Position numbers and translations under genes: made by a program. From positions 208,034,254 to 208,098,253 of the forward strand of contig NC_061509.1 of assembly GCF_022539505.1 (NCBI RefSeq): 64,000 bases of DNA, given 5' to 3'. This document shows positions 1 through 12,800 of this stretch, piece by piece. Below the pieces are notes generated by a model. It worked only from the letters and a program-made list of their open reading frames with translations, was not told the origin of the DNA and searched no databases. This DNA comes from Lolium rigidum. Taxonomy: Eukaryota > Streptophyta > Magnoliopsida > Poales > Poaceae. Position 1 is the stretch's first letter. The number at the start of each line of letters is the position of its first letter.

Positions 1-2324
1 TTAGACTCATTTAGTCCATCCAATCATGGTTTATAGTTGGTAACTCTAACTATTTTGGGTTATTTAGGTTCCATGAAAGGAATCATTCAAATAGACTTTA
101 GTTTTGGTATGGTCAATCTACTTCAGTCTTTAGCCTTCTTGAGCTGTATTTGGTCTATGGTATTATCTTCGTCCAACTTCTTTATGATTAACTTATTTGA
201 GCTTAAGTACTTCTGAGTAGATATTACTTACTTGCTCCAGTTATATTCCACTTCTTACGCCCTAGAGGTATGAACCTCGGCTTCTGGTCTGACCTCCTTC
301 TGAAAGTATTGTTCAACAGTCTTATGAAAATAAGATCAAACTTCCTCTCAGTTCAGACCTTCTTCTTCTACCTTACTCAAAATATTGAGTTATTGTACAC
401 CCAACTAAATCTTTACTCTACCCCTTAGAGTTTTCTTATGGTCTTCAACTCCTTTTATTCCAACTATTGGACTTATGATTGAAATATTGGTATAGGTCTT
501 GTTTATGATCTATATTTCTCTAAGGTTTTGCGAAGAATCTTTGTGGTGTATCCACTCAATTGTGGACATCCAATGTGAATCCTTCAACTAAATGATTATA
601 TATCTAGCTATTTGGCTGATAAGATTTTTATTTGTTCACAAACTTTTGTTACAACTAATTAATTCGTGGACTATTTGTAATACCAACTAATACCAACTAT
701 GGTTATTGTACCAACTGTGGCTATTTGATATCTAAAAAATGGATTCTATTATAGGTTCTGATTAATTGGACGAGACATCTTCTACTTTATCTCGCAGTAT
801 TGATATTATACCAATTGTGGTCTTTTGATATCAACTATGGTCTTCTTATATTTGCTATGTTTTGATGGGTTATCTTCCTTCCTTCAGGGTTTATTTTGCA
901 AGAAAACCACTAGTTGACACTATGATTATAGTATCCTAAGTGATTTCCCATGCATTCCCTCTTCCATGATGACTAGGGATCTGCTTGAGCTTCACCATAA
1001 TCATCATATTCTCACCCTCATGCTTCTTCTGTACTAAAGTACTCCTCGGTTGAGGTAAAGCATGAGTTTTGATTGGTACTTCCTTCTGAATATTGTGGTT
1101 GCTTCCCACAACTTTGTTTCCTTTATCTGATGAACCTTCATCTTGTCTTCAGAATCTTCAGAATTCGTCACTTCCTCACACGAATACCATTACCCTCTAG
1201 ATCTATAGCATCAAGTAAGGACTTGATATTGCAACATGCATTTGCATATCAAATTCAAACTTCATGTATGGATCTAGTCAAACAATGAAAATCCAATAAA
1301 ATCCAAGAAGATTCAGCTTTGTGTTTATAATACACACCATCATAAGCCTGAATATAATAGTTGAGTAAGACATCTCTAAACATCGAGGCTCGATGTGTAG
1401 TATACAACACCACATAATATAGGTTTATATCGTGATACTTAGCATGAATAAGTGGATTTCTACTATTTGTCTCAACATTTATCTTAATTGCACAATTGCA
1501 ATGAGATAAACTTGAAACAAAGTAGTCTAGGATAGTTAAAGTTAACCTAGTTTTGTTTGGAAGTACTAATTTAGCTTCCTTTTTGTTGAGGAATACCTCT
1601 CATGATATCTTTAGGTTCCAACATCGTCACTCTAAACACATAACTATGGAGATATAACTCTTTATACTTCCATGTGTTCTTACCCTGTAACTAGGGTTCT
1701 GATGTACTTGACACAGTTCCCATGGTTTTGGAACACAAATCTTGCTCTATTGTTTAACATCTGGCTTCTTATTGTACTCCTCCTGTATACTTAAGATGTT
1801 CTAGTCCATCACATAATAATGCTCAGGTGAATCATATATGATTTCTATGTCTACCATGTAAGTAGTCATGTATTATTCCTATCCCTCTTCCTTTCCTCCC
1901 ATGATTGACTCATCATGGTTTATACTACCACATATAACTTATATTCATTCCTTACTATCAGTTGTTTTTACACGTTTGGATAATTTACTTACCAATTACA
2001 TGTGTTGGTACACATTCTTCCAATAGGATATCTTCCTTATGGTTGTATCCTCTCTTTGGACTACCATGTATTGTATACCAACTGTGATCTACTCATCTAT
2101 TGTTTTAAGACTTCAATGGTGTACTACATAATTGGGATTAGCTTACTAACTTTACTTTGGAAGGATAGGTAAGAAATGTTGACTCAAGTGTGTCAGGATT
2201 ATTCTCAAGTGAATATCCATCTCAAGTCATAAAAAGTATTTGGTTTACCTAGGACACTTCCTATAGACACTACCAATCCTATAGGTCTCCATTAAAGGGT
2301 TTTAATCCTAGGGTCAAAGCATTT
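1..2324 (-). mobile_element. Gypsy-type element, internal region fragment
   Basis: This AT-rich stretch lies on the internal side of a primer-binding site and LTR that read on the minus strand, so it should be the 5' internal region of that element, running off the left edge. No gag-like reading frame is visible; the open frames are short and show no motif. Either the coding part lies further left or this copy is decayed or non-autonomous. The superfamily is inferred from the long LTR style, not from protein sequence. Confidence 0.5.
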
Positions 2325-2336
2325 GCTCTGATACCA
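2325..2336 (-). promoter_or_regulatory. Primer-binding site, initiator tRNA-Met
   Basis: Reads TGGTATCAGAGC on the minus strand, the usual complement of the plant initiator tRNA-Met 3' end. It sits about 5 bp from the LTR edge and fixes the element's orientation as minus. Confidence 0.8.
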
Positions 2337-3356
2337 ACTCGTGGTGACCCGGCATACCACCTGCATGGTGTAGTATGCAAGTCCGATATAACACCAATGA
2401 AACACCGTTCCACTAGTATTATATCGCTCGAGTGGTACAACGAAACATATGCGGGTCCAAGGTATGTCTATAGAATTACAACATTGACTCTATTACATAA
2501 GATCAGCACATGCCTCCTACTTTACAATGAGGTAAAACTGCAGATAACTCCGGAAGAACGACTCGTAGTCTAGTCTTATCACGAACTCTCTTTGTAGAGT
2601 ATTTCACTAACTACGGAGGCTAAGAATAGACTCTAGCTAAATAGGAGCTAGGTTTAGGAAGCTAGTTCCCTTCTATGGCTAAACTAGGTTTTCTCCTTGT
2701 TGGATGTGGTATTCGGCTCCTCCGACGAGGTCCTGTCTCGTGAAGTAGTTGTTGACTCCTCGGCCTTCGAGTTGCACTCGTAGATCCTCCTTCGATGCCT
2801 CCATATCTAAGCGGGGATTTAAGAGTGGGATGAGTACGAGCGTACTCAACAAGTTCATTATAGGAAAGAGGTGTTTAATGCACTAGCTACGGCATTAGAC
2901 CGAAAGTCTAATACCAATGCAGGTTTTCATAATCATTTCTTCAAGAGGTTGCTTTTATTCGGAAGAACTATGTCCGTCAGCCTTCACCGGTTTACTAGAA
3001 CTTCATGGAGCTCCTTTCCGGCCGCGTTCGCAGCTTCCATATCCCGGAACAGGGAGTGACAGGTCACGGTTCTTTACACTCTGCGAGGTGTGTTGCTTTA
3101 CCCATAAGAGATCTTAACCTTGGTGCCAACCGAGCCGCGGGCTCGTCCACACTTCCTATGGTGTGAGGCCCGGTATAAGGTCTAGCCAATCATGTTCCTC
3201 CGCTACCTCGAACACCCACCCTTTGTTGCATGCCCCGACCCTGGGTCCTCGCCGGTCCCATTATTCCCACTCACGGGTGGACCCCGACCACGACGACAGT
3301 TTGGGATCGAACCAAACTCCTTCGCCGGTAGCCGCAACCCATCATAGACCGCAATA

Positions 3357-3487
3357 CCGTGGGGACTTAAGGCTTCCCCAGCCAACCGCTTGCACTTCGA
3401 GCGACAAGTGTCTACGGACTATGCCGTGGGGACTTAAGGCTTCCCCGACCAACCGCTTGCCCCGACGGATACAAGTGTCTACGGTAA
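3357..3487. repeat. 67-bp tandem duplication in the Gypsy LTR
   Basis: The sequence starting CCGTGGGGACTTAAGG occurs at 3357 and again at 3424, each followed by a similar CCAACCGCTTGC and AAGTGTCTACGG. Two imperfect copies are visible. Confidence 0.75.
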
Positions 3488-5803
3488 AGCGCATCCGTTG
3501 ATGAACGAGAGGTGGAAACACTTTTGACTACTCCGTCCCACTCCGGATCTTATGGTTAACACGGATATTACGGCACAAGAATCACTGGCGACATTTGTTG
3601 TTTAATCCTAGATGGATATAAACCCGTGCAATGGAACCTCCACCATATCAACACAATCCATGGTTCCATTGCCCACCACATAGTCATATTCATAGTTATG
3701 AAAATAGTGGTTTTGCCTTTTTTATGCAATAGTGGTAAACATAGTACTTTGCAAGTAATTTGGTAAAAATACTCAAATGACATGAGCAAGCGATGAACTT
3801 GCCTTTCTTGACTGCAAGATTATGCAGGCAAGGTCTTCGATACGTAGAAACTCCAAATTCTGAAATAGCATCATCGTCCGGTAAGGACGATGTTTAAAAG
3901 ATTGGCAAGGATGCAATAATGCATAAGTATGAGATGCAATCGCTCTAAGCGTGATCTAACCCCGATGTTTTAGGATTAGTTGGTGGTAATGATTAGTTCG
4001 GGATGTGTTGCACTTTTAGAGTGATTCACAAACAAGGTTCTTATTCAGGGTTGTGTAGTTTTAGAATCATAAGCAAATGGTAAAATTCATAGTAACAATC
4101 ATACACACTCAGGAATAGTAATTGTATAATAAGTAAAGAACAGTTGTCACTTTTAAGCCCTATAATGCATGGTTGATGATTACTTACTATATTCTTTAAA
4201 GAATAACTTTTGAAGAACATGTTATTTAATAAAGAACAAGTATGATTATTAGATTTGTGGGGTTCTATGGTTTTCTATGGTTCTAATTGTTTCCTGGAGT
4301 AAGTGGTAATTGGATCACAACCTAGTTGGATTCATTATCTATTAGGCTTGTAAGGTTTTAGTGAAGCATAAGCATCTTAAGCAATTATTGGTTGCTATCA
4401 TGAGGATATATCTTAGTGGTAATAGATAGCTAGGATTTATATGTCCTGTTAGGCGGGGTTGATGATGACTCTCTGTTTACTTCAAAAGAATAACTTTTGA
4501 AGAACACACTTCTTAAATAATAAGAAGTATTGCAATTAGGGTTGAGGTTGTCTAGGGTTTGCTATTGGATTCACTAAGTAAGGAATGGTGGTTTCCTAAG
4601 TAGTATGTTCAATAATTATCTCACACTAATAGGGTTTAGTGTGTATGGAATAGGATGCACAAAGTGGCCATGTTTGCATTTAGGGTTCATCACAATGGTG
4701 TGATGCTAATTAGGAATGAATAAGGATGATAGCTTTGGCAATAGGATTTAGGGTTTACACTTGGTCGACCCTACTTAATTATTTAGGTCCGATGAAGATG
4801 AATATATGGAATACCCATATATTGGTGATAGGTCTCCTACATTTTATGTGACCAGGACAAGTATTTAGTTGCTACTATGGTCCTATGATTTGGGAAATAA
4901 TGTACCATGATCACATGCTCTAACCTAGGGTTTAGGTTAGAAGCAATTTAGGGTTTTAGGATCCCACATGAAATTATGGGGGTTATCACTTTGTTTTATA
5001 ATGGAACTAGGGTTTCCTAATTACTCTATAATTCTTGTATTAATAACTTCATTAATAAAGTTGAAGTTAGTAATAACTTTGAAATTAAAATAATATTGGA
5101 TTTGTCCTTTTATTATTTTTAAAGAATTAATAATTAAAGTAATTATTAATTAGGATTTAAATCCTCCTATTAAGGATTTAATAAATTATAAGCAAAGGAA
5201 AATTAGTTTTATTATTTTCCTGATTTGCTTATTGGTTTTTATTAATTTTAGAAGTTTTTGTTAATTATTGAATTTTAATTAAATTTGGAATTAAAGGTAA
5301 AGGTTTAAATAACAAGTGTTAAATAATTAAATTTTTATTGAAAAATAAAAATTTCATATTATATTTTTATTGGATAGAGTTTTCTTTTCTAAGAATTTTA
5401 ATATCTTATTTACATTTTTCTGACTTAAATTGAATTTTCTAAATTTATTTGAAGTTGCAGCAATAATTGGATTTGAATTACAATTAATAACCAGGGTTAC
5501 CCGGACAGATCACCCACACAGTCAATGACTGGTGGGGCCGTGTCCACCTCACCTGCCACGGGGCGCTTGACCAAGTCAAAATCGCCACCGTGGCGAGGAG
5601 GTTACTGGCCGGCGGGAATTGGCGATGGTCGCCGGCGCTAGGGCGTTCCTGAAAGAACATCTCTCACATTATGTTTTGTGTGTTTGATGTCAATACATGT
5701 GATACACTAATGTTTGATTAAGTGGTACAGGGATTACATAGATATTTATCCATGTGTGTTGGATTTGATCGTGTGTCAAAAGGATTCAGAAAAAGGTTGG
5801 TCA

Positions 5804-6255
5804 GGCCGGATAATCCGGGCCGGATATTCTTGAAATATCCGGCCCCCTGTTTTTGGCTAAGTCTTCGAGGAAATGTGGCTCAGTATGGGGGCCGGACATT
5901 TGCCCGGATAATGTCCCGGTATTGTACCAGGGCCGGATTATCCGGGCCGGATATTTTGGAAATATCCGGCCCCCCCGTTTTTGGCTAAGTCTTCGAGGAA
6001 ATGTGGCTCGGTATGGGGGCCGGACATTTGCCCGGATAATGTCCCGTATTGTACCAGGGCCGGATTATCCGGGCCGGATATTTTGGAAATATCCGGCCCC
6101 CCCCGTTTTTGGCTAAGGACTGGAAGAAAAGCTTCTCTGGCATGGGGCCGGACTTTTGGCCGGATAATGTCACGGTTTTGCCCCGAAGGCCGGATTATCC
6201 GGGGGGGGGGCGGATTATCCGGCCCTTACTTAGGGCGGATTATCCGGCCCCCCGG
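5804..6255 (+). repeat. Palindrome cluster and 127-bp tandem units in 5' LTR
   Basis: Three units of about 127-128 bp start near 5804, 5932 and 6059. Each carries GGCCGGATTATCCGGGCC followed by a long hairpin, GGCCGGATATTT...AAATATCCGGCC. More CGGATTATCCGG copies follow up to 6255. The cluster ends about 30 bp before the TATA box, the usual place of an LTR enhancer. The same cluster is in the 3' LTR at about 16687-17139. Confidence 0.9.
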
Positions 6256-6285
6256 AAGCAGCAACGGCTCAATTTTGGGAGGGGG

Positions 6286-6293
6286 TATAAATA
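6286..6293 (+). promoter_or_regulatory. TATA box of Copia A 5' LTR
   Basis: TATAAATA lies at the centre of the palindrome GGGGGTATAAATACCCCC. The 3' LTR copy is at 17171-17178. Transcription start is expected about 30 bp downstream. Confidence 0.75.
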
Positions 6294-7031
6294 CCCCCTT
6301 CTTCTACCTTGGTTGCTTGCTCAATCATTACACAAGAAATCTGTCAAGCCACCTCCATTAGAGCCACCTCAAGAAAGTCAAGATTTGCAAGATCTCCTTC
6401 CTCCCCAACCAAAGCTCTTGATCTTTGGGGATTCGAAGGAGAAGACACCGATCTACATCCTCACCGAAGCGTTCTTCATTTCCCCCTCTCTTGTTTGAGG
6501 GATCTCATGCTAGTGTTCCTATTTGGTTCCCTAGTTGATTTGTTGTTGATGTGTTGTTGTTGATTATTGTATTGTTACAGATTTGGGAGCCTCCAATTTG
6601 GTTGTGGATGTGTGCCCCAAGAACTTTGTAAAGGCCCGGTTTCCGCCTCGAGGAAATCCCTTAGTGGAAGTGGGCTAGGCCTTCGTGGCGTTGCTCACAG
6701 GAGATCCGAGTGAAGCCTTCGTGGCTGTTGGTTTGGCTTGCGTAGCAACCACACTCCTCCAAACGTAGACGTACCTTCTTGCAAAGGAAGGGAACTACGG
6801 GAATCATCTCCGTGTCATCGCGTGCTACACTCTCGGTTACCTCTATCCCACTCTATCTACTATTGCGTAGCTATACCTTGCTTAGTTGATATCCTTGTCA
6901 TATAGGTAAATTAACTTAGTTGCATATCTAGAGAATTTACCTTTCGTGTCAAGCCTAAATTGAAAAAGAACTAAAAATTGGTTAGCACCTATTCACCCCC
7001 CCCTCTAGGTGCGGCATACGATCCTTTCAAT

Positions 7032-7043
7032 TGGTATCAGAGC
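7032..7043 (+). promoter_or_regulatory. Primer-binding site, initiator tRNA-Met (Copia A)
   Basis: TGGTATCAGAGC begins two bases after the 5' LTR end, the standard Copia spacing. Confidence 0.92.
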
Positions 7044-7078
7044 CTCGGCTCTTATTTCGGGCTTAACCGCCTAAGAGT

Positions 7079-9820
7079 ATGCCGGACGAGGTGCCCTCGG
7101 TAGGGGCCGCCCAGACGGTCTCCGTGGAAGACTTCAATTCATTGAAGTCCTCCATGGAAGCCCAAATGGAAAGCATGAAAAAGATGATTGCCGAGCTATT
7201 GGCTCCGGCCCTACCCAAGGCACCTAGTGTAGAGGTAAAAGAAACGGGTGCGTTAGATGATGGAGAGGCTTCGGACTTACCATCATCTACCAAACCCGTG
7301 GAAGGTGACAACTTAAACACTATCAAAGCTACAAGTGCATCTCCCAAGGGAACTAGTGAAAGTGCGAGCTACAATCGAGTACCTCCACCTTTCCAATCAC
7401 CCAATATACCGGTTTCCATGCCTCATTTGAACATTAGGGGCGACCCACCTAAGTTTTCCGTTGATAATTTCGATACTTGGCAATTTGAGTTCCGCTCTCA
7501 TGTTTGTAGTGCCTCCAATGAACTATGGAGAATCATCTTGGAGGGCTTCAAGCCATACAACCCCGACAAGTTGACTAGAAGAGAAGTCGTTGATAGTCAA
7601 CTCAACAACACCGCCCTTCACATGATTCAAACTAGTGTGGGGACTCCGGAATTGCATCGTGTCCGGAACTACACCACCGCCAAGGAAGCTTGGGACGGCT
7701 TGGCCGCTAGTTGCATTGGAAGTGAGAGCACAAGGAGGAACAAGTATAATGCTCTTAAGAATAAAGCCGAAGGATTCTTGAGGCTACCGGATGAAGATCA
7801 TGAACTCATGTATGGAAGACTTCTCACCGTTGCCAATGCCTTCCGGCTTATTGGTGCCACCCACATAAATGACTCTTGGATCAAGGAGAAGTACATTGAA
7901 TGCATGATGCCATTTGTACCCATCGATGTCAAGACTCTTGTGGGGAGGGAATGCTATTCCTCTCTCACCTCTCAACAAGTCGTGCACGAGATGCAAGCTC
8001 TCAAGGTGCTTGAGGAAGCCTCTCATGATTCTCGCAATCGTGCTCTTGGTATGGCAAAAGGTTCCAATCTTGCCTTGGTGGTCAACTCCGTCGATGAAGT
8101 GACTCCTCAAGAATCTTATAGGGCATCTTGGAGCATGTCCTATCCGGAAGATTTGCAATGCCACTACCATGATCACATGGCCTTCCATGCAAAATCCTTT
8201 TGGGTTGATCCCTCCAAGGCCAAGGAAGACAACATCAAGAGGAACAACAAAAGTGGTTTCACTAGCTTTGGTCCAAAGACAAGATCTTGCTACAATTGTG
8301 ATGACAAGCGCCACTTCATTGCCGAATGCCCCTATGAAAATAGAGAGCTTCATAATGGAAGGCTCATTCCCAAGGACAAGAGCAAGGATACCAAGGGCAA
8401 GTATTCAAAAGCCCCCAACAAGAAGTTCTACAACAACAAGACCAAGAAGGGCAAGAGGCCCTCAAGAGTTGTGCTAGTAACAAGGGAAGAATATTCTTCC
8501 GATGAAGTTGAAAGTTCTAGTGGTGATGAAGATGAAGAAAGCTCAAAGGAATTGGCCGCCATTGTCACCACCAACATACCCTCTTCATCTCTCTTTGAAT
8601 CTCCCAATGAGAACCCTCCTATCAAGAATGCACATTGCTTCATGGCAAGGTCCTCCTTGGACACATCTATCGTGCTATCAACTCAAGAAGAGTATACCTC
8701 CGGAGATGATGATGTTGATGATGAAGAAGATGCATCCTCCAATGGATTGATTGCTCTTGCCTCCCTCTCCACTAACTATTCATCACCAAGTGAATCCCCC
8801 AATGAGGTCATCCTTGTGGAGGAAGAAAGTTGCCTCATGGCTAAATCCTCCGAGGTATCATCTCCTAACCCCTCTATCCCTAACATATCTAGTGAACTAG
8901 GGGTTGATGATGCTAGTCTAAAAGTGAAACAAGAAATGCTAGATTTTGATGATTTCATTCTCAACCTACAAGGTAACACTAAAAAGCATGTTTCAAACCT
9001 CATGATTCGTTTAGCTCAACAAAGTGCTATGCTTGAGAAAAAGGGTCAAATAGAGAGAGAAGACTCTCTCGAAATCCATGCTCTTAAAAATGCTCTTGAG
9101 GAATGTCAAGAAACCATATCTTCTCTTGAAGAGAGGTTAGAAAATATTGAAGAGCCTCAAGATAAAATTAACAAGCTCACTAAAGCTAGAGATCTTGCTA
9201 GGGCTAAGAATAAAGTGTTTACAAAGGAAAAGGCCCAATTTGGGGTTGATCATGAGAAACTTGTGAAGGATCTAGATGAACTAGACAAAGCTCACAAAGC
9301 TTTGAAGAGTGAATACACTCTCCTATCCAAGTCGTTTGAGCAACTTCAAATTAGGCTTGCTTCATATGATGTGCCTAGTTCCTCTACTCCTCTATGTGAT
9401 CATGCAAACATTGTTGAGGAAAATGCTAGGTTGAAGGATGAACTTGCTAAGGCCTCCTCTCCCCAAAGTAAACTTTCTTTGGATGATCTTTTGAGTAAGC
9501 AAAGATCAAACAATGGGAAGGAGGGCCTTGGTTTTAATGCCAAGGCAAAGAAGGCAAACAAGCAAAAGGCCAAGCCCGCACAAGAAAAGAAGAAAGTCGT
9601 CACTAATGGTGAAGCCTCCAAGGGCAAAACCATGAATGATGATGATGCGGGAATTGCTAACCCTCACTATGTTTTATTTAAAGATTATTATGGTGATGTT
9701 TATGCTAAATATGTTGGCCCATATGATGGTTATGTTGCTTGGTCTATTTGGGTCCCAAAGACCCTTGTTGCTAACAAAAGAGGACCCATTGCAAAATGGG
9801 TACCTAAATCCAAGAATTGA
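7079..9820 (+). CDS. gag: Copia A Gag polyprotein
   Basis: A 913-residue Gag starting 35 bp after the primer site. Residues about 125-300 match the UBN2-type gag domain of plant Copia elements (the W-x-F-x-F-R-S-H region, then T-x-K-E-A-W-D-G-L). A CX2CX4HX4C zinc knuckle lies at about 404-417 for RNA binding. After it come a Lys-rich stretch, an acidic Ser-rich stretch and a long predicted coiled coil (about 640-770). The C-terminus has the W-V-P-K-T motif repeated, common just before protease in this lineage. It forms the virus-like particle in the cytoplasm. The TGA stop is at 9818-9820; the protease frame is +1 relative to gag and opens only after a TAG at 9828-9830. Function is by family knowledge; the frame is intact. 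Confidence 0.93.
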   Translation: MPDEVPSVGAAQTVSVEDFNSLKSSMEAQMESMKKMIAELLAPALPKAPSVEVKETGALDDGEASDLPSSTKPVEGDNLNTIKATSASPKGTSESASYNRVPPPFQSPNIPVSMPHLNIRGDPPKFSVDNFDTWQFEFRSHVCSASNELWRIILEGFKPYNPDKLTRREVVDSQLNNTALHMIQTSVGTPELHRVRNYTTAKEAWDGLAASCIGSESTRRNKYNALKNKAEGFLRLPDEDHELMYGRLLTVANAFRLIGATHINDSWIKEKYIECMMPFVPIDVKTLVGRECYSSLTSQQVVHEMQALKVLEEASHDSRNRALGMAKGSNLALVVNSVDEVTPQESYRASWSMSYPEDLQCHYHDHMAFHAKSFWVDPSKAKEDNIKRNNKSGFTSFGPKTRSCYNCDDKRHFIAECPYENRELHNGRLIPKDKSKDTKGKYSKAPNKKFYNNKTKKGKRPSRVVLVTREEYSSDEVESSSGDEDEESSKELAAIVTTNIPSSSLFESPNENPPIKNAHCFMARSSLDTSIVLSTQEEYTSGDDDVDDEEDASSNGLIALASLSTNYSSPSESPNEVILVEEESCLMAKSSEVSSPNPSIPNISSELGVDDASLKVKQEMLDFDDFILNLQGNTKKHVSNLMIRLAQQSAMLEKKGQIEREDSLEIHALKNALEECQETISSLEERLENIEEPQDKINKLTKARDLARAKNKVFTKEKAQFGVDHEKLVKDLDELDKAHKALKSEYTLLSKSFEQLQIRLASYDVPSSSTPLCDHANIVEENARLKDELAKASSPQSKLSLDDLLSKQRSNNGKEGLGFNAKAKKANKQKAKPAQEKKKVVTNGEASKGKTMNDDDAGIANPHYVLFKDYYGDVYAKYVGPYDGYVAWSIWVPKTLVANKRGPIAKWVPKSKN

Positions 9821-9830
9821 TCTCATGTAG

Positions 9831-12800
9831 GACTATGCCGCCGGAGGTTCAAAATGGGTACTTGATAGTGGATGTACAAGTCATATGACCGGCGGCAAGA
9901 ACCTCGTCAAGGAGTTGAGGCCTAACATTAATGATATCACCGTCTCCTTTGGCGATAATTCTACATCCGAGGTATTGGGTTTTGGCAAGGTTGTGGTTGC
10001 ACACAACATTACTCTTGTGGATGTCATGCTTGTCAAAACCCTTGGTTACAATTTGCTTTCCGTTTCCGCCCTTGGCAAGATGGGTTTCGCCGTCTTTATT
10101 GATAATGATATTGTGGTCCTCTTGTGGAGCAAGACTCTAAAAGTCGCATTCGTTGGGTATCGCGAACACAACTTGTATGTGGTGGACTTTTCGGGGACCA
10201 CCACGTCAAGTGAGATGTGCCTATTCGGAAAGGCGGACGTGGGTTGGTTGTGGCATCGCCGCCTAGCCCATGTCAACATGAGAACTTTGCAAAGTCTTCA
10301 CAAGGGGAACCATATTGTGGGACTAATGGAAAATGTGTCTTTTGCCAAAGATCGTGTTTGTAGGGCTTGTGTTGAAGGCAAAATGCATGACTCTCCGCAT
10401 CCAAGCAAGACCATTATCTCTTCCAAGAGGATCTTGGAGCTCCTTCATGTGGATCTCTTTGGTCCCGTTACTCATGCAAGTCTTGGTGCGAAGAAACATT
10501 GCTTGGTGATTGTCGATGACTACTCAAGATACACTTGGGTCTACTTTCTCAAGACGAAAGATGAGACTCAACAAATATTCATTGACTTTGCTACCGAGGT
10601 GCAACGCCAACACAACCTCCTCATTATGGCAATAAGAAGTGACAACGGCTCCGAGTTCAAGAACTACACACTCAATGATTTTCTTAGTGATGAGGGGATT
10701 CGTCATCAATATTCCGTTGCTTACACCCCTCAACAAAATGGTGTTGCGGAGAGGAAGAACCGGACTCTTATGGATATGGCAAGGTCTATGATGGCGGAGT
10801 ATAAATCCCGCTATAACTTTTGGGCCGAAGCCATCTCCACCGCTTGTCACTCCTCCAACCGGCTCTATCTCCGCAAGGGCTTGAACAAGACTCCATATGA
10901 AATACTCACCGGGAACAAGCCTAATATCTCATACTTCAAGGTGTTCGGGTGTAAGTGTTTCTACAAAATCAAAGGAGTTCGTTTATCTAAATTCGCTCCT
11001 AAAGCTTTGGAGGGTATATTTGTTGGTTACGGTGCCGAATCTCACACTTATAGAATCTTTGATGTATCCTCCGGGATTATCATTGAATCTTGTAGTGTGA
11101 AGTTCGAAGAAAATGATGGCTCCCAAGTGGGGCAAGTTGATGTTTGTGCAGGTGATGAAATACCTCAAGATGCCATAGTAAGAATGGGTGTGGGATTTTT
11201 CCGCCCCATTGAGGGACACGGTGTGGCGTCTCGGGAAGAACTATGCTCTACCACGGTGGAGCCCTCATCTTCTCAACATCAACAAACCTTACCTAGTGAA
11301 GCAAATGATGCACCAACCCAAGAACAAGAACAAGACTCTCCCTCTTATGTGCAAGATCAAGGACAAGATCAAGGTCAAGATCAACCTATCACTCACAATG
11401 CCTCCAATGAGGAACCAATCAACTCTTGCCCTTCTCCGAACATTGTTCAAGATCAAGCACATGAGATTGAGCAACCCCAAGCAATTGAGGAAGCTCAAGT
11501 TCAAGGTCAAGACGGGGACCCAAATGATCAAGTTGATCAAGTGACACCTCCAAGGCCTAGAAATACCAAGGAGGAGATCGAGGCCCGTCGTCTAGCAAGA
11601 AGAGATAGGAACCTCGAGCTACGTGGACACACTCATGACAAGGTTCTTGGTGATGTTAGGGCAAAGGTTTCCACAAGAAGGCAATTGGCGAACTTTAGCC
11701 ATCATCATGCTTATATCTCCTTAGTGGAACCCAAGAAAGTATTTGAAGCCCTTGAAGATTCGGATTGGTTGGAAGCTATGCATGAAGAACTCAACAACTT
11801 CAAGCGCAACAAAGTGTGGACTCTAGTGAAGAAGCCTAAGGAGTGCCGCAATGTTATAGGCACTAAATGGATTTTCAAGAACAAGCAAGACGAGTTTGGA
11901 AATGTTGTGAGGAACAAGGCAAGATTGGTGGCTCAAGGGTTCTCTCAAGTGGAGGGTATTGACTTTGGAGAAACCTATGCTCCCGTGGCTCGCCTTGAGT
12001 CCATCCGTATCCTTCTTGCTTATGCTTCGCATCATAACTTTAAGTTACAACAAATGGATGTGAAAAGTGCTTTTCTTAATGGTCCTTTGCATGAAGAGGT
12101 TTATGTTAAGCAACCCCCGGGTTCGAGGATCTCAACTTTCCTAACCATGTCTACAAGCTTGATAAAGCACTTTATGGTCTCAAACAAGCTCCTAGAGCTT
12201 GGTACGAGCACCTTAAGGAATTGTTGGTAGATCGTGGGTTTGATGTTGGGCTAATCGACCCCACTCTTTTTACTAAGAGGGTCAATGGGGAGCTTTTCGT
12301 TTGCCAATTATATGTTGATGATATTATATTTGGATCTACTAACAAAGCTTTCAATGATGAATTTTCAAAGCTTATGACCGATAGGTTTGAGATGTCTATG
12401 ATGGGAGAGATGAAGTTCTTCCTTGGTTTTGAGATCAAGCAATTGAGGGAAGGAACCTTCATCAACCAAGCAAAATATCTCCAAGACATGCTCAAGAGGT
12501 TCAAGATGACCGAGATGAAGGGTGTGGCCACTCCTATGGTTACCAAATGTCATCTTGCACTAGATCCCAATGGTAAAGAGGTGGATCAAAAGGTATATCG
12601 CTCCATGATTGGATCCTTGCTTTACCTTTGTGCATCTAGACCGGACATAGTGTTGAGTGTTGGTGTGTGTGCAAGGTATCAAGCTTCTCCTAAAGAGAGC
12701 CACATGATGGCTCTCAAAAGAATCTTTCGATATTTGGTTGATACCCCAAGATATGGTATTTGGTACCCCAAAGGCTCAAGTTTTATTCTCAATGGTTATA

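Larger units (their letters stand above)
5650..7029 (+). repeat. 5' LTR of Copia A
   Basis: Begins TGAAAGAACATC after TSD GTTCC and ends ATCCTTTCA directly before the primer site. It is nearly identical to 16532-17916. Confidence 0.95.

Noticed and set aside
5722..6563. Pro/Gly-rich ORFs in the Copia A LTR
   Set aside because: They come from the palindromic 127-bp tandem units in non-coding LTR sequence; the same frames recur in the 3' LTR.
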